Counted from the first letter of the stretch, positions 8,313-17,384 are shown. The stretch: DNA of 64,000 bases from Rhizobium sp. 007 (GCF_015353075.1 NZ_CP064188.1:1426001-1490000); one strand, 5' to 3'. The notes: a model not told the origin generated them from the letters alone. Made by a program: numbers and translations.

Positions 8313-9500
8313 ATGCATCATACCCGCGAAACCTTCGACTGGGCCGATCCCTTCCAGCTGGTAGAACAGCTGACCGACGAGGAGCGCATGGTGCAGGACA
8401 CAGCACAAGCCTATGCGCAGGAAAAGCTCGCTCCCCGGGTGCTCGATGCCTTCCGCAGTGAAAAGACCGATCCGACGATTTTCCGCGAAATGGGCGAACT
8501 CGGCCTGCTCGGTCCGACGATCGCGCCGGAATACGGCGGAGCAGGCTTGGGTTATGTCGCCTACGGCCTGATTGCCCGCGAAGTCGAGCGCGTCGATAGC
8601 GGCTACCGCTCAATGATGAGCGTGCAATCGTCCCTCGTCATGGTGCCGATCGAGGCCTTCGGCTCGGATGCGCAGAAACAGAAATATCTGCCTAAACTTG
8701 CAACCGGCGAATGGATCGGCTGCTTTGGGCTCACCGAACCGAACCACGGCTCCGATCCGGGCTCGATGGCGACGCGCGCCAAAAGAGCCGATGGCGGCTA
8801 TAGCCTGACCGGGTCCAAGACCTGGATCACCAATGCGCCGATCGCCGATGTCTTCATTGTCTGGGCCAAGACGGAGGACGGCGTGATCCGCGGGTTTATT
8901 CTGGAAAAGGGCTGGAAGGGCCTTTCGACGCCAGTCATTCACGGCAAAGTGGGTCTGCGCGCCTCGATCACCGGTGAGATCGTGATCGACAACGTTTTCG
9001 TGCCGGAGGAAAACATGCTGCCCGATGTGACCGGTCTGAAGGGTCCGTTCACCTGCCTGAATTCCGCCCGTTTCGGCATTGCCTGGGGCGCGCTCGGTGC
9101 GGCCGAAGCCTGCTATGCGACGGCCCGACAATACACCCTCGATCGCAAGCAGTTCAACCGGCCGCTTGCCGCCAATCAATTGATCCAGAAAAAGCTTGCC
9201 GATATGGCGACCGAGATCACGCTCGGCCTGCAGGGTTGCCTGAGGCTCGGCCGCATGAAGGAAGAGGGCCATCCGCCGGTGGAACTCACTTCAATCCTCA
9301 AACGCAACTCCTGCGGCAAGGCACTCGACATTGCGCGCACTGCCCGCGATATGCTCGGCGGCAATGGCATCTCCGACGAGTTCGGCGTCGCCCGCCACCT
9401 CGTCAATCTTGAGGTCGTCAATACCTACGAGGGTACGCATGACATCCACGCCCTCATCCTCGGCCGCGCCATCACGGGAATTCAGGCCTTCGCGAACTAG
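8313..9500 (+). CDS. gcdH: glutaryl-CoA dehydrogenase
   Basis: 395 residues, the family length. It is an acyl-CoA dehydrogenase fold with FAD-site signatures [17 protein letters not shown] and [12 protein letters not shown], plus the C-terminal catalytic glutamate Glu373 in [18 protein letters not shown], diagnostic for glutaryl-CoA dehydrogenases. It should convert glutaryl-CoA to crotonyl-CoA and CO2 in lysine, tryptophan and dicarboxylate degradation. AGGTGAGGAG lies just upstream of the ATG. Its TAG stop overlaps the stop of the convergent small gene (shared CTAG). Confidence 0.93.
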   Translation: MHHTRETFDWADPFQLVEQLTDEERMVQDTAQAYAQEKLAPRVLDAFRSEKTDPTIFREMGELGLLGPTIAPEYGGAGLGYVAYGLIAREVERVDSGYRSMMSVQSSLVMVPIEAFGSDAQKQKYLPKLATGEWIGCFGLTEPNHGSDPGSMATRAKRADGGYSLTGSKTWITNAPIADVFIVWAKTEDGVIRGFILEKGWKGLSTPVIHGKVGLRASITGEIVIDNVFVPEENMLPDVTGLKGPFTCLNSARFGIAWGALGAAEACYATARQYTLDRKQFNRPLAANQLIQKKLADMATEITLGLQGCLRLGRMKEEGHPPVELTSILKRNSCGKALDIARTARDMLGGNGISDEFGVARHLVNLEVVNTYEGTHDIHALILGRAITGIQAFAN

Positions 9501-9646
9501 CGTCCCGCCCGGCGGCGCCAGAGCGTATAGGCAACCGAAACAAGAACACCTACCACGATGCCGAGCGCAACGTTGCCGTAGGTGGCACCGAGCCCTACCC
9601 CTAAGGCGATGCCGATCGCGATCGGAAATGCAAGATCCTTATCCAT
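9497..9646 (-). CDS. small hydrophobic membrane protein, unknown function
   Basis: 49 residues from the ATG ending at 9646, with GGAGAGGAG about 6 nt upstream. It starts [16 protein letters not shown] and has one or two glycine-rich hydrophobic segments, ending in a basic WRRRAGR tail, as in glycine-zipper-like inner-membrane proteins. The stop codon lies inside the gcdH stop (CTAG read on both strands). Longer upstream starts lack a ribosome site. No function can be assigned. Confidence 0.6.
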   Translation of the reverse strand: MDKDLAFPIAIGIALGVGLGATYGNVALGIVVGVLVSVAYTLWRRRAGR

Positions 9647-9762
9647 TCCAAGCTCCTCTCCGCATTTCGCAAATGGGCCATGGGGCGTGAATTGCAACCG
9701 TTTGGAGATTGTGCAACGCTGCTGTCGCCGATACAGCGCCAATAGGGGAAGGGGTTTCTCAT

Positions 9763-10224
9763 ATGCTTCTATTCCTTGCATTTTTGATCGGAATTATTGC
9801 CGGCCTCAGGGCCATGACTGCGCCCGCCGCCGTTGCCTGGGGCGCCGCACTTGGCGGGTTCAACGTTTCTCAAACGTCTCTCGCCTTTATGGGCTACCGA
9901 TGGACGCCGTGGATTTTCACGGTGCTTGCCGCCGTCGAAATGATCACCGACCAATTGCCGACAACGCCAAGTCGCAAGGTGCCGATGCAGTTCGGCGCCC
10001 GTATCATCATGGGCGCATTGGCAGGCGCCACGATCGGCGCTTCGGGTGGTTCCCTGACAGCCGGGCTTATCGCGGGCATCGTCGGTGCCGTTGTTGGAAC
10101 GCTCGGCGGCGCCTTTCTCCGCGGCAAGCTTGCGAAGGCTTTCGGCAAGGATTTGCCGGCGGCACTTATCGAAGATGCCGTCGCCATCGGCGGCGCGCTG
10201 TTGATTGTGGTGGCCGTGCCATGA
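9763..10224 (+). CDS. DUF4126-type integral membrane protein
   Basis: 153 residues from the ATG at 9763 (MLLFLAFLIGIIAGLRAMTAPA), with GAAGGGG upstream. Hydrophobic segments alternate with glycine- and alanine-rich stretches, and the sequence EMITDQLPTTPSRKVPMQFGAR matches what is known of DUF4126 proteins. The role is unknown. Its TGA overlaps the ATG of the next gene (ATGA at 10221-10224), so it is translationally coupled to the disulfide oxidoreductase and probably works with it. Confidence 0.75.
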   Translation: MLLFLAFLIGIIAGLRAMTAPAAVAWGAALGGFNVSQTSLAFMGYRWTPWIFTVLAAVEMITDQLPTTPSRKVPMQFGARIIMGALAGATIGASGGSLTAGLIAGIVGAVVGTLGGAFLRGKLAKAFGKDLPAALIEDAVAIGGALLIVVAVP

Positions 10225-11588
10225 AAAGTTACGACGCGATCTTTATCGGAGCCGGTCAGTCCGGCCCCTTCCTCGCCGCCCGCATGTCCGAGAAGGGCAT
10301 GAACGTAGCGCTGATCGAGCGAAAATATCTCGGCGGTACTTGCGTCAATGCCGGCTGCATGCCGACGAAGACGCTGGTCGCCAGTGCCCGGGCCGCCCAT
10401 GTCGCGCGCCGCGGCGGCGACTACGGCGTGAAGATCACTGGTAACATCGAGATCGACATGATGATCGTGCGCCAGCGCGCCGAAACCGTTACCATGAACG
10501 CCCGCAACGGCCTGATCAGCTGGCTTGACAGCATGGAAACAATGGACGTGATCTACGGACAGGCCAGATTTACCGGTCCGAAGACAGTCATCGTCAACGG
10601 CGAGATGCTGTCGGCGCCGCAAATCTTTCTGAATGTCGGTGCCCGCCCGGTCATTCCGGATTTTCCCGGTATCGAGGACATCGACTATCTCACAAGCACG
10701 TCGATCATCCACCTCGACACGCTGCCACGCCACCTCGCCGTCATCGGCGGCAGCTATATCGGTCTCGAATTCGCGCAGATGTACCGTCGCTTCGGCGCCG
10801 AAGTCACCATCATCGAACGCGGGCCGAAACTTGCCTCCCGCGAAGACGAGGATATCTCCGACGCAATCGCGGAGATTCTCGGCGCGGAAGGTATTGCGGT
10901 TCACACTCAGGCAGATCGTATCGCATTCGTAAAGAATGGCGATGCTGTTGCCGTCAGCACCGGCTCCGGCAAGCCGGCGGTCGAGGCAAGCCATGTGCTG
11001 ATTGCAACCGGCCGCAGGCCGAACACCGACGATCTCGGCCTCGATGCCGCCGGCGTTCTGACGGACAAGCGCGGCTACATCACGGTGGACGACAGGCTGA
11101 TGACCAATGTCGAGGGCATCTTCGCGCTCGGCGACTGCAACGGCCGCGGAGCCTTTACGCATACGTCCTATAATGATTTCGAGATCGCGGCGGCTAACCT
11201 GATTGATGGTGGCGATCGCAAGGTGAGCAGCCGCGTTCCCGCCTATGCACTTTATATCGATCCGCCGCTCGGCCGCGTCGGCATGACGGAGAAGGAAGCG
11301 CGCGCTTCCGGCAAAAAGATCATGGTCTCGTCCCGCCCGATGAGCCGCGTCGGTCGTGCCAGCGAACGAGGTGAGACCATGGGTTTCATGAAGATCGTCG
11401 CTGAGGCCGAAACCAAGCGAATTCTCGGTGCCGCAATCCTTGGCATCGAAGGCGACGAGGCAATCCACGGCATCATCGATGCCATGAATGCCGGAACGAC
11501 CTACCCTGCCCTGCAATGGTCGGTGCCGATCCATCCGACCGTCTCGGAACTGATCCCGACGGTGCTGGGAGATTTGAAGGCGGTTTGA
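10221..11588 (+). CDS. class I pyridine nucleotide-disulfide oxidoreductase (mercuric reductase/lipoamide dehydrogenase-like)
   Basis: 455 residues. FAD motif GAGQSGPFLAARM is at the N-terminus. The redox-active cysteine pair sits in GGTCVNAGCMPTKTLVASA near residue 40. The NAD(P) motif GGSYIGLEFAQMYRRFG is near 180, and the second FAD motif NVEGIFALGDCNG near 300. The C-terminal His of the family is in HPTVSELIPT. There is no N-terminal metal-binding domain and no C-terminal cysteine pair as in true MerA, so a mercuric reductase call is not justified. Coupled by ATGA to the membrane protein gene upstream. Confidence 0.88.
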   Translation: MKSYDAIFIGAGQSGPFLAARMSEKGMNVALIERKYLGGTCVNAGCMPTKTLVASARAAHVARRGGDYGVKITGNIEIDMMIVRQRAETVTMNARNGLISWLDSMETMDVIYGQARFTGPKTVIVNGEMLSAPQIFLNVGARPVIPDFPGIEDIDYLTSTSIIHLDTLPRHLAVIGGSYIGLEFAQMYRRFGAEVTIIERGPKLASREDEDISDAIAEILGAEGIAVHTQADRIAFVKNGDAVAVSTGSGKPAVEASHVLIATGRRPNTDDLGLDAAGVLTDKRGYITVDDRLMTNVEGIFALGDCNGRGAFTHTSYNDFEIAAANLIDGGDRKVSSRVPAYALYIDPPLGRVGMTEKEARASGKKIMVSSRPMSRVGRASERGETMGFMKIVAEAETKRILGAAILGIEGDEAIHGIIDAMNAGTTYPALQWSVPIHPTVSELIPTVLGDLKAV

Positions 11589-11606
11589 AATATTTCCTTC
11601 TCTGAC

Positions 11607-12650
11607 TTATTCCATCACGATCTGCAGCTTGACATCCGTCGGCCGCGCTTCGACGGCACGATCGAAAGCCTTGATCGAATCCTCGAACTGGAAAACCCCC
11701 GAAATCAGCGGCTTGAGGTCGACGCGGCCGGAGCCGAGGAGTGCGATCGAGCGCTCGTACTGGTGCGCGTAGCGGAAGACCGTTTCGATGCGGATTTCCT
11801 TGGTCGAAGCCGTCGAGACGTCGAAGCCGACAGGATTCACCGGCAGGCCGACGGCAACGATGACCCCTCCGGGACGCGACAGATCCATGATCGTTTCCCA
11901 GGCCTTAGGCGACCCGGAGCACTCGAAGATCACGTCTGCGCCCCAGCCGGCGGTCAGCCGGCTCACCTCTTCGGTGAGATTATTCTCGCGGATGTTGACC
12001 GGAATGACGCCCTGATACTGCGCGGCGATGTCGAGCTTCGGCTGGGCGAGATCGGCAACAATCGCCCGGGCACAGCCTCCAGCAAGCGCGGCAATCGCCA
12101 CCATCGTGCCGATCGGGCCGGCGCCGAGGACGACGGCCGTGTCGCCGGGTGCGATTTTTGCTTTGGCCGCGGCCTGCATGCCGACCGCAAATGGTTCAAC
12201 CATCGCGCCTTCCGCAAAGCTTACATTGTCCGGCAGCTTGTAGGTATAGTTGGCGGGATGAACCACTTCCGGTGTCAGCACGCCGTGAACCGGAGGCGTC
12301 GCCCAGAAGGTGACTCCAGGATCGACATTGTACATGCCAAGCCGGCTTGCCTTGGAGTTCGGATCGGGAATGCCGGGTTCCATGCAGACGCGGTCGCCGG
12401 CTTTCAGATGTGCCACGCCTTCACCGACTTCGACCACTGTACCGGCCGCTTCGTGCCCAAGCACCATCGGCTCACTGACCACAAAGGGCCCAATCCTGCC
12501 GTGCGTGTAATAATGCACGTCCGAGCCGCAGACGCCGACGGTATGGATCTTGATCTTCACCTGTCCCGGCCCGGTTTCCAGCGATAGATCGATATCGCGA
12601 AGGGCAAGCTCATGCTGACGCTCCAGTACCAGCGCACGGACTTTGGCCAT
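11607..12650 (-). CDS. zinc-dependent polyol dehydrogenase, xylitol dehydrogenase/D-xylulose reductase type
   Basis: 347 residues, a medium-chain dehydrogenase. Catalytic zinc ligands are Cys41 ([17 protein letters not shown]) and His66-Glu67 (LGHEAAGTV), with a second Glu in [10 protein letters not shown]. The NAD-binding glycine motif is [13 protein letters not shown]. Overall it resembles sorbitol and xylitol dehydrogenases, which oxidise xylitol to D-xylulose. The usual structural zinc cysteines near residue 95-110 are not evident (the segment reads [14 protein letters not shown]), as in the sorbitol dehydrogenase subgroup. It stands alone, convergent with the oxidoreductase upstream; which polyol it uses is uncertain. 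Confidence 0.85.
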   Translation of the reverse strand: MAKVRALVLERQHELALRDIDLSLETGPGQVKIKIHTVGVCGSDVHYYTHGRIGPFVVSEPMVLGHEAAGTVVEVGEGVAHLKAGDRVCMEPGIPDPNSKASRLGMYNVDPGVTFWATPPVHGVLTPEVVHPANYTYKLPDNVSFAEGAMVEPFAVGMQAAAKAKIAPGDTAVVLGAGPIGTMVAIAALAGGCARAIVADLAQPKLDIAAQYQGVIPVNIRENNLTEEVSRLTAGWGADVIFECSGSPKAWETIMDLSRPGGVIVAVGLPVNPVGFDVSTASTKEIRIETVFRYAHQYERSIALLGSGRVDLKPLISGVFQFEDSIKAFDRAVEARPTDVKLQIVME

Positions 12651-12675
12651 ATCTCGGTTTCCTTCCCTGATAGTT

Positions 12676-12707
12676 CGTCCGATTCACCCGGACGTCGTTT
12701 AACCGAC
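12676..12707. promoter_or_regulatory. inverted repeat upstream of the polyol dehydrogenase
   Basis: CGTCCG (12676-12681), seven bases, CGGACG (12689-12694) is a perfect 6-bp inverted repeat. It is followed at once by an imperfect palindrome around GTCGTTTAACCGAC (12694-12707). It sits 25-60 nt upstream of the dehydrogenase start, where a promoter or operator is expected. Candidate only. Confidence 0.3.
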
Positions 12708-12778
12708 TATACGACCCCCCAGGCCCGCAGTTCAACAGAATTGCGAGGCTTTTGCTCGCAATGCGATGAATTGCTCAG

Positions 12779-13004
12779 TCAACCGCGGCCACCGGGGAAC
12801 TGCGCAAGCTTGCCGCCGATGGCAAGTGGGCCGAGATCGAATCCCGAAGAAGCCGAGCCTGGCCATCAGCGCGCCGACCTCCGCCATCCGGTCATCGCCG
12901 GAATAAAACAGCACGCTTGACGCCTTCAGCCCGGGGATTGCCCGATACGAGGCCGGGCAGCAGATGGTTGAAAATATCGCGCGTTTCTGGCTGATTAGTT
13001 GTTA
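12779..13004 (-). pseudogene. C-terminal remnant of an NADPH-dependent F420-reductase-like NAD-binding protein
   Basis: No intact gene. Reading minus strand across frames gives three collinear blocks of one family: FNHLLPGLVSGNPRAEGVKR, then after a 1-nt shift VLFYSGDDRMAEVGALMARLGF, then after a second shift DLGPLAIGGKLAQFPGG and a stop at 12779. These match the C-terminal third of NADP oxidoreductase, coenzyme F420-dependent-type proteins (pattern FNHL...GD D...E V..L...LGF...DLG.L..GG). The N-terminal Rossmann part is absent; the remnant ends at the edge of the IS605-type element, which may have truncated it. Confidence 0.65.
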
Positions 13005-14250
13005 TTAACATCTTCCCCCGCTTGAAAGCGGGGGATTTCCGAGGGGGCGCGAAGCTCCGCCGATGGTTATCGCTTCAACGGAGAGCGGCTGCCCTTCCTC
13101 CACGATCATAGACGCCGTGTTCCGACGCAGGATGTTGATTGCAGCATTGTGGTCGGCATGGGCGCGCAAGCCGCATTGGCAACAGCGGAAAGACGCTTGG
13201 CTTTCGCGGCTTTCCCTGTCCACGGCTGCGCAGGCCGAACAGGTCTGCGAGGTGTGGCGGGGATCGACCTTGCACAGGTATCCGCCCCGTTCTTCGAGCT
13301 TGTAGGCCAACACGGTTGCAAAGCCGTGCCAGCCTTGTTCGAGGATCGCCCGGTTCAGGCCCGCCTTCTGGCAGACGTTGGTTCCGGGCGCGTCCACGGT
13401 TCCCCTGGCGCTGCGCGTCATGTTGCGCGTGGCGAGGTCTTCCAGCACGACCGTTGCGAAGCGACGGGCGATATCAAGACTGGCCTTGTGCCGCCAATCC
13501 TGCCGGATGCGGGCAGCACGGGCCTGCAAGGCTGCAACGCGGCGGCGGGCCTTCGCGTGGCGGCTCGACCCGCGCTTGCGCCGCGCCAGAACGCGCTGCG
13601 CCCGGCGCTTCCTGCGCTCGATCTCCGCAAGGCCGGCAGGCATCCACCAATGCTCCCCGGTCGAAAGCGTCAGCGTGTTCGCCACGCCCCGGTCGATCCC
13701 ACGGCGGGCAAATCGTTTTGCGGGACGGCATGGTCGATTTCGCAGGCGAAGACGATGTGCCAGCCGTTCGCCGCCAGGCTCACCGTCACATTCATGGTCT
13801 TGCCACGCAGGCGCCGCGTGTCGCGGAACTTCACCCAGCCGATCTTGGGAAGGCGCGCGGCGGACCACTTGCCGTTCAGGCGCTTGACCTCGATCTCCCG
13901 CCCCTGAAAGCGGAAGGCGCCGTTCACGCCCTTCTTGCGGGGCAAGGGATATCCTGCGCGCCCGGCGAAGAAGTTGGCATACGCCTTATCCAGATCGCGC
14001 AGGGCCTGCTGCTGGGGCGTCACATGCACGGCGGCAATCCAGTCGAACGCGGCCCGCAGTGCGGTCAATTCCCGCGCCTGGGCGATGTCGTTCAAGCGGT
14101 TCCCGTCTGCCGCCGGTAATGCCGCCACCAGTCCCTGCGCTGCTCCAGCGCCAGATTATAGACCAGCCGCACAACCCCCGCGAACTGCCGCAACAGGACT
14201 TCCTGTTCGGCGGTCGGAGCGAGCTTGTAGCGGAAAGCGCGGTGGATCAT
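13005..14250 (-). pseudogene. tnpB: TnpB RNA-guided nuclease, broken by two frameshifts
   Basis: The protein can be followed in three frames. Block 1 starts at the ATG ending at 14250 (MIHRAFRYKLAPTAEQEVLL) and stops near 14100. Block 2 (14128-13670) holds the ELTALR...PRKKG-type N-terminal half. Block 3 (about 13720-13005) begins GIDRGVANTLTLS. At the second junction GTGGGATCGAC appears to lack one G compared with the frame needed for VGIDRG. Catalytic RuvC residues remain readable: Asp in GIDRG, Glu in VVLEDL, Asp in DHNAAINIL. The zinc finger also survives as TCSACAA...CCQCG. Without repair no full protein is made. Confidence 0.82.
13015..13034. repeat. IS605-type right-end hairpin
   Basis: CCCCCGCTT-GA-AAGCGGGGG, a perfect 9-bp stem at the 3' end of tnpB. 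In this family the equivalent hairpin is recognised by TnpA and is also the 3' part of the TnpB guide RNA, whose guide would be read from the flank below 13010. Confidence 0.65.
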
Positions 14251-14289
14251 GTTACGATTCTATCAATTGCTCCAAGGAGCGCAACCGGG

Positions 14290-14745
14290 GATCGCACCGG
14301 CAGGCATGTCGTCTACATGCTCCATGGTCATTGGGTCTTTGTCACGAAATACCGCCGTGACGTTCTGTCAGAACCGGCAATCCGCCACCGGCGGCGCATC
14401 TTCGCCAAGCTGTGTCGCGACGTCGAGGCCGAATTGATCGAATGCGACGGCGAGGACGATCATGTTCCCCTGCGGGTGCATGACCCTCCGAAGATCGCCC
14501 TGTCGAAGCTGGTCAACAGCCTAAACGGCGTATCCAGCCGACGTCTGCGCGAGAGCCGCCGGGAAATCACCGGGCGCTACCACAAGGGCGTTTTGTGGTC
14601 GCCGTCCTCCTTTGCGGCAAGCTGTGGCGGCGCACCGCTCTCGGTGATCGCCGAATATGTCAAATCCCAGCGGGAAGCGGCCCAAGGCCGCTCTCGCGTT
14701 CCTCCCCGGCCTGAACGCCGGGGTATCCCGCGAGGTTCACGATGA
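14290..14745 (+). pseudogene. tnpA: Y1 HUH transposase TnpA of the IS605 element, probably inactive
   Basis: About 150 residues from GDRTGRHVVYMLHGHW. Family landmarks are VFVTKYRRDVL, ECDGEDDH, PPKIALSKLVNSLNGVSSRRLR, LWSPSSFAASCGGAPLSVI and the catalytic tyrosine in AEYVKSQ. The HUH metal-binding motif, normally His-x-His (HVHLLV), reads HVPLRV: codon CCC at 14467-14469 where CAC is expected. No good ATG lies at the usual N-terminus; GTG at 14242 or an internal ATG would be needed. The frame is otherwise open. Loss of the metal ligand and of a normal start argue for inactivity. Confidence 0.75.
14704..14723. repeat. IS605-type left-end hairpin
   Basis: CCCCGGC, loop CTGAAC, GCCGGGG: perfect 7-bp stem near the 3' end of tnpA, inside its last codons, in the position of the subterminal left-end hairpin of IS200/IS605 elements. 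Confidence 0.55.
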
Positions 14746-14848
14746 CGTTCAAAAGTTTCAATGAATGCTTGGAAATGGCGGTCGGTACGCGTCATTGACC
14801 GGATGGCTGAGAAGGTAATCCGGAGCGATCTGTTTTTTCGCTACTCAG

Positions 14849-15595
14849 TCAATGCGTCCTTCCGTAGTTTCTGCTCGCATCCAGCAGGTGCCGAGAATAG
14901 CCATGTTCGACGGCTCCTTTTCGCAGCCGTTCGATATCCACCTCTTCGACGATCTCGCCTGCCTCCATGATGGCGACGCGACCGCACATGTGGGACACGA
15001 CGGCCAGATCGTGGCTGACGAGCAGATAGGTCAGACCGCGCTCCTTGCGCAGATCTTCCAGCAGATTGAGAATTTCCGCTTGAACCGATACGTCGAGCGC
15101 CGACGTCGGCTCGTCGAGCAACAGCACGGCCGGATTAAGCACGAGGGCTCGGGCGATGGCCACGCGCTGACGCTGCCCTCCGGAGAGTTGGTGCGGGAAG
15201 CGGTAGGTGAGCGACGGATCAAGGCCAACCGCCAGCAGCAGGGCATTTACGTCCACCGAGTTGGTGGCAAGGCCCTGGTTGCGGAGCGGCTCCTTAAGCT
15301 GCGAGCGGATTGTCTTGCGGGGATGAAGTGAACCGTAAGGGTCCTGAAAAACCATCTGCACGCGGCGGAAGAACTGCCGGTCGCGCTGCCGATCCAACGT
15401 GTCTCCATCCAGCTTGATCCCGCCTTCGTAATTCGGGTTGAGACCGGATATTGCCCGCAGGACCGTGGACTTTCCGCAGCCGGATTCACCAACCAGACCG
15501 AATGCCGTGCCCCTCTTGATGCGAAGGCTGACGTTCCTGACGACCGGCTTCTGACCGGAACCGAAACGAATCGTGAGATTGTCAATTTCGATCAA
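14849..15595 (-). CDS. peptide/nickel-type ABC transporter ATP-binding protein (DppF/OppF family)
   Basis: 248 residues. Walker A is GESGCGKSTVLR, Q-loop region QMVFQDPYGSLHPRKT, signature LSGGQRQRVAIARAL, Walker B LLLDEPTSALDVS and H-loop SHDLAVV. It is shorter than typical DppF (about 320), lacking most of the C-terminal oligopeptide extension. It is the last gene of the minus-strand importer operon and starts inside the stop of the preceding ATPase (ATGA overlap at 15592-15595). It lies about 100 nt from the IS605-type element, whose insertion may have removed sequences further downstream. Confidence 0.9.
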   Translation of the reverse strand: MIEIDNLTIRFGSGQKPVVRNVSLRIKRGTAFGLVGESGCGKSTVLRAISGLNPNYEGGIKLDGDTLDRQRDRQFFRRVQMVFQDPYGSLHPRKTIRSQLKEPLRNQGLATNSVDVNALLLAVGLDPSLTYRFPHQLSGGQRQRVAIARALVLNPAVLLLDEPTSALDVSVQAEILNLLEDLRKERGLTYLLVSHDLAVVSHMCGRVAIMEAGEIVEEVDIERLRKGAVEHGYSRHLLDASRNYGRTH

Positions 15596-16449
15596 TGCGG
15601 CGTCTCCAAAGTGATGTCATCGAACCAGGCCGGATCACGCTTCAATACCGGCAGTCGGGCGGGCGGATTTTCGATCGACGGCAAGGATGCCAGCAGGCCT
15701 TGCGTATAGGGATGCCTTGCATTCTCAAGATCAGAAGCCTTGAGAACCTCGACGACCCGCCCGGCATACATGATGAGCACGCGGTCGCAGAAGTTCCGGA
15801 CGAGGTTCAGGTCGTGACTGATGAAGATCAGCCCGAGGTTGCGGCGGGCGACGAGTTCATCAAGCAGTGCCAGGATTTCGAGCCGCACCGTCACATCGAG
15901 GGCAGACGTCGGCTCGTCGGCAATCAGAACCTCGGGTTCTACAATCAGCATCATCGCGATCATGACCCTCTGACCCATGCCGCCTGAAATTTCGTGAGGA
16001 TAGAGCCGGGCCACCCTTTCGGCATCACGGATCTGGACCGCTTCAAGCATCTCGATCATTTTCCGGTCAGCCTGTTTTGCAGTCGACTTCGGATAGTGAA
16101 AGCGAAAGGTTTCGGCGATCTGCTCGCTGATCCGCATGACAGGGTTCAGCGAATATTTCGGATCCTGCAGGATCAGTCCAATGCGCCGTCCCCTTATTGT
16201 CATCATCATACGCTCGTCGGCCTTGAGCAGATCCACGTCGCGAAACGTCATCCGCTCGGCGCGGACGATTGCCGTCGGCGGCAGCAACTTCATGACGGCG
16301 CGCCCGACGGTCGACTTGCCCGACCCGGATTCGCCGACGATGCCCAGCTTTTCGTGTCCGAGCGAGAAGCTGACGCCGCGCACGGCGCGCACGGTTCCGC
16401 CGCCGAAGGCAATCTCGAGATTGCGGATATCGATGAGGGAAGACGTCAT
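15592..16449 (-). CDS. peptide/nickel-type ABC transporter ATP-binding protein (DppD/OppD family)
   Basis: 285 residues. Walker A is GESGSGKSTVGRA, Q-loop LILQDPKYSLNPVMRI, signature ISGGMGQRVMIAMML and Walker B LIADEPTSALDVTV, then the H-loop SHDLNLV and the oligopeptide-family C-terminus HPYTQGLLASLPSI. ATGA overlaps link it to the permease upstream (16446-16449) and to the second ATPase downstream. It forms the ATPase heterodimer of importer 1 in the sugar-acid locus. Confidence 0.92.
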   Translation of the reverse strand: MTSSLIDIRNLEIAFGGGTVRAVRGVSFSLGHEKLGIVGESGSGKSTVGRAVMKLLPPTAIVRAERMTFRDVDLLKADERMMMTIRGRRIGLILQDPKYSLNPVMRISEQIAETFRFHYPKSTAKQADRKMIEMLEAVQIRDAERVARLYPHEISGGMGQRVMIAMMLIVEPEVLIADEPTSALDVTVRLEILALLDELVARRNLGLIFISHDLNLVRNFCDRVLIMYAGRVVEVLKASDLENARHPYTQGLLASLPSIENPPARLPVLKRDPAWFDDITLETPH

Positions 16450-17384
16450 TCCGAACCTCTCGGGTCAAGAACGTCGCGAAGGGCATCGCCGACAAGATTG
16501 AACGCAAGGCTGACCAGCGCGATGGCAATGCCGGGCGCTGCAATGACCCATGGACTGTCGAGCATGAATTCACGTCCGGTCGCGGCCATTGCTCCCCATT
16601 CCGGCCAAGGCGGCTGCGCGCCAAGACCGAGAAACCCGAGGCCTGCCGCCGTGATGATGATGCCGGCCATATTCAGGGTCACGCGAACGATCACCGAGGG
16701 AATGCACATCGGCAGGATGTGGCGGGTGATGATCGCCATTGGCGTCGCCCCTTGCAGACGCACGGCGGCGATGAAATCGGCCTTGCGCAGACTGAGCGTC
16801 TCGGCGCGCGCAAGCCGGGCGATTGGTGGCCATGCCGTCAACGAAATTGCGATGATCGCGTTGGTGATGCCGGGACCGAGTGCCGCCGCAAATCCCAACG
16901 CAAGCACCAGGCCTGGAAAGGAAAGGAAGATGTCGGTGATGCGCATCAGGACTTCATCGACGATACCACCGAAATAACCCGAACAGGTGCCGATCAAAAG
17001 ACCCAGCGGAGCGACGATGACGGAAACCAGCATGATGATGTAAAGCGTCGTGCGCGCACCGTAGATCACCCTTGAAAGGACATCGCGGCCAAAATTGTCG
17101 GTGCCGAGCCAATGTTCTGCCGAAGGCGGTGCGAGCCGCCCTGCCATATCCTGGACGATCGGATCGTAACGCGTCAGCAATGGCGCAGCGAGCGCGACCA
17201 GGATGAGCAGGCCGATGATTCCGAGCCCCGCCAGACCGAGGGGATGAAGGCGGAACTTCAGCCAGCCCTGATGGAATTGCTGCGCTGAGGACTGAAACCA
17301 GCCCTGTGGCTCGGGCGCAAGTAGCCATCTGCGAAGGCTGCTTGCGTGATCTGCATGTTCGGCGGACAGTGTCATCGGCGTCAC
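16446..17384 (-). CDS. peptide/nickel-type ABC transporter permease (DppC family)
   Basis: 312 residues. A cytosolic N-terminus precedes TM1 (LAGLGIIGLLILVALAAPLL), then APPSAEHWLGTDNFGRDVLSRVIYGARTTLYI, the DppC hallmark. The EAA loop region is RAETLSLRKADFIAAVRLQGATPMAIITRHILP. About six membrane segments. Start and stop overlap the neighbouring genes by 4 nt on both sides, so all importer subunits are made in step. Confidence 0.92.
   Translation of the reverse strand: MTPMTLSAEHADHASSLRRWLLAPEPQGWFQSSAQQFHQGWLKFRLHPLGLAGLGIIGLLILVALAAPLLTRYDPIVQDMAGRLAPPSAEHWLGTDNFGRDVLSRVIYGARTTLYIIMLVSVIVAPLGLLIGTCSGYFGGIVDEVLMRITDIFLSFPGLVLALGFAAALGPGITNAIIAISLTAWPPIARLARAETLSLRKADFIAAVRLQGATPMAIITRHILPMCIPSVIVRVTLNMAGIIITAAGLGFLGLGAQPPWPEWGAMAATGREFMLDSPWVIAAPGIAIALVSLAFNLVGDALRDVLDPRGSE

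Larger units (their letters stand above)
13005..14745. mobile_element. decayed IS200/IS605-family element (divergent tnpA and tnpB)
   Basis: The element has a Y1-type tnpA on plus and a tnpB on minus, starting head-to-head near 14250-14290 as in IS605. Subterminal hairpins lie at both ends: a perfect 9-bp stem at 13015-13034 (CCCCCGCTT, GA, AAGCGGGGG) by the tnpB 3' end, and a 7-bp stem at 14704-14723 (CCCCGGC, six bases, GCCGGGG) by the tnpA 3' end. Exact cleavage points cannot be fixed. Both genes are damaged, so the copy should not move by itself. Confidence 0.8.

Noticed and set aside
10221..11588. Mercuric reductase (merA)
   Set aside because: No N-terminal heavy-metal domain, no C-terminal cysteine pair and no other mer gene nearby.
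13005..14250. Programmed frameshifting as an explanation for the split tnpB
   Set aside because: Two separate breaks without slippery runs at the first junction, and a mutated tnpA beside it, fit decay better.
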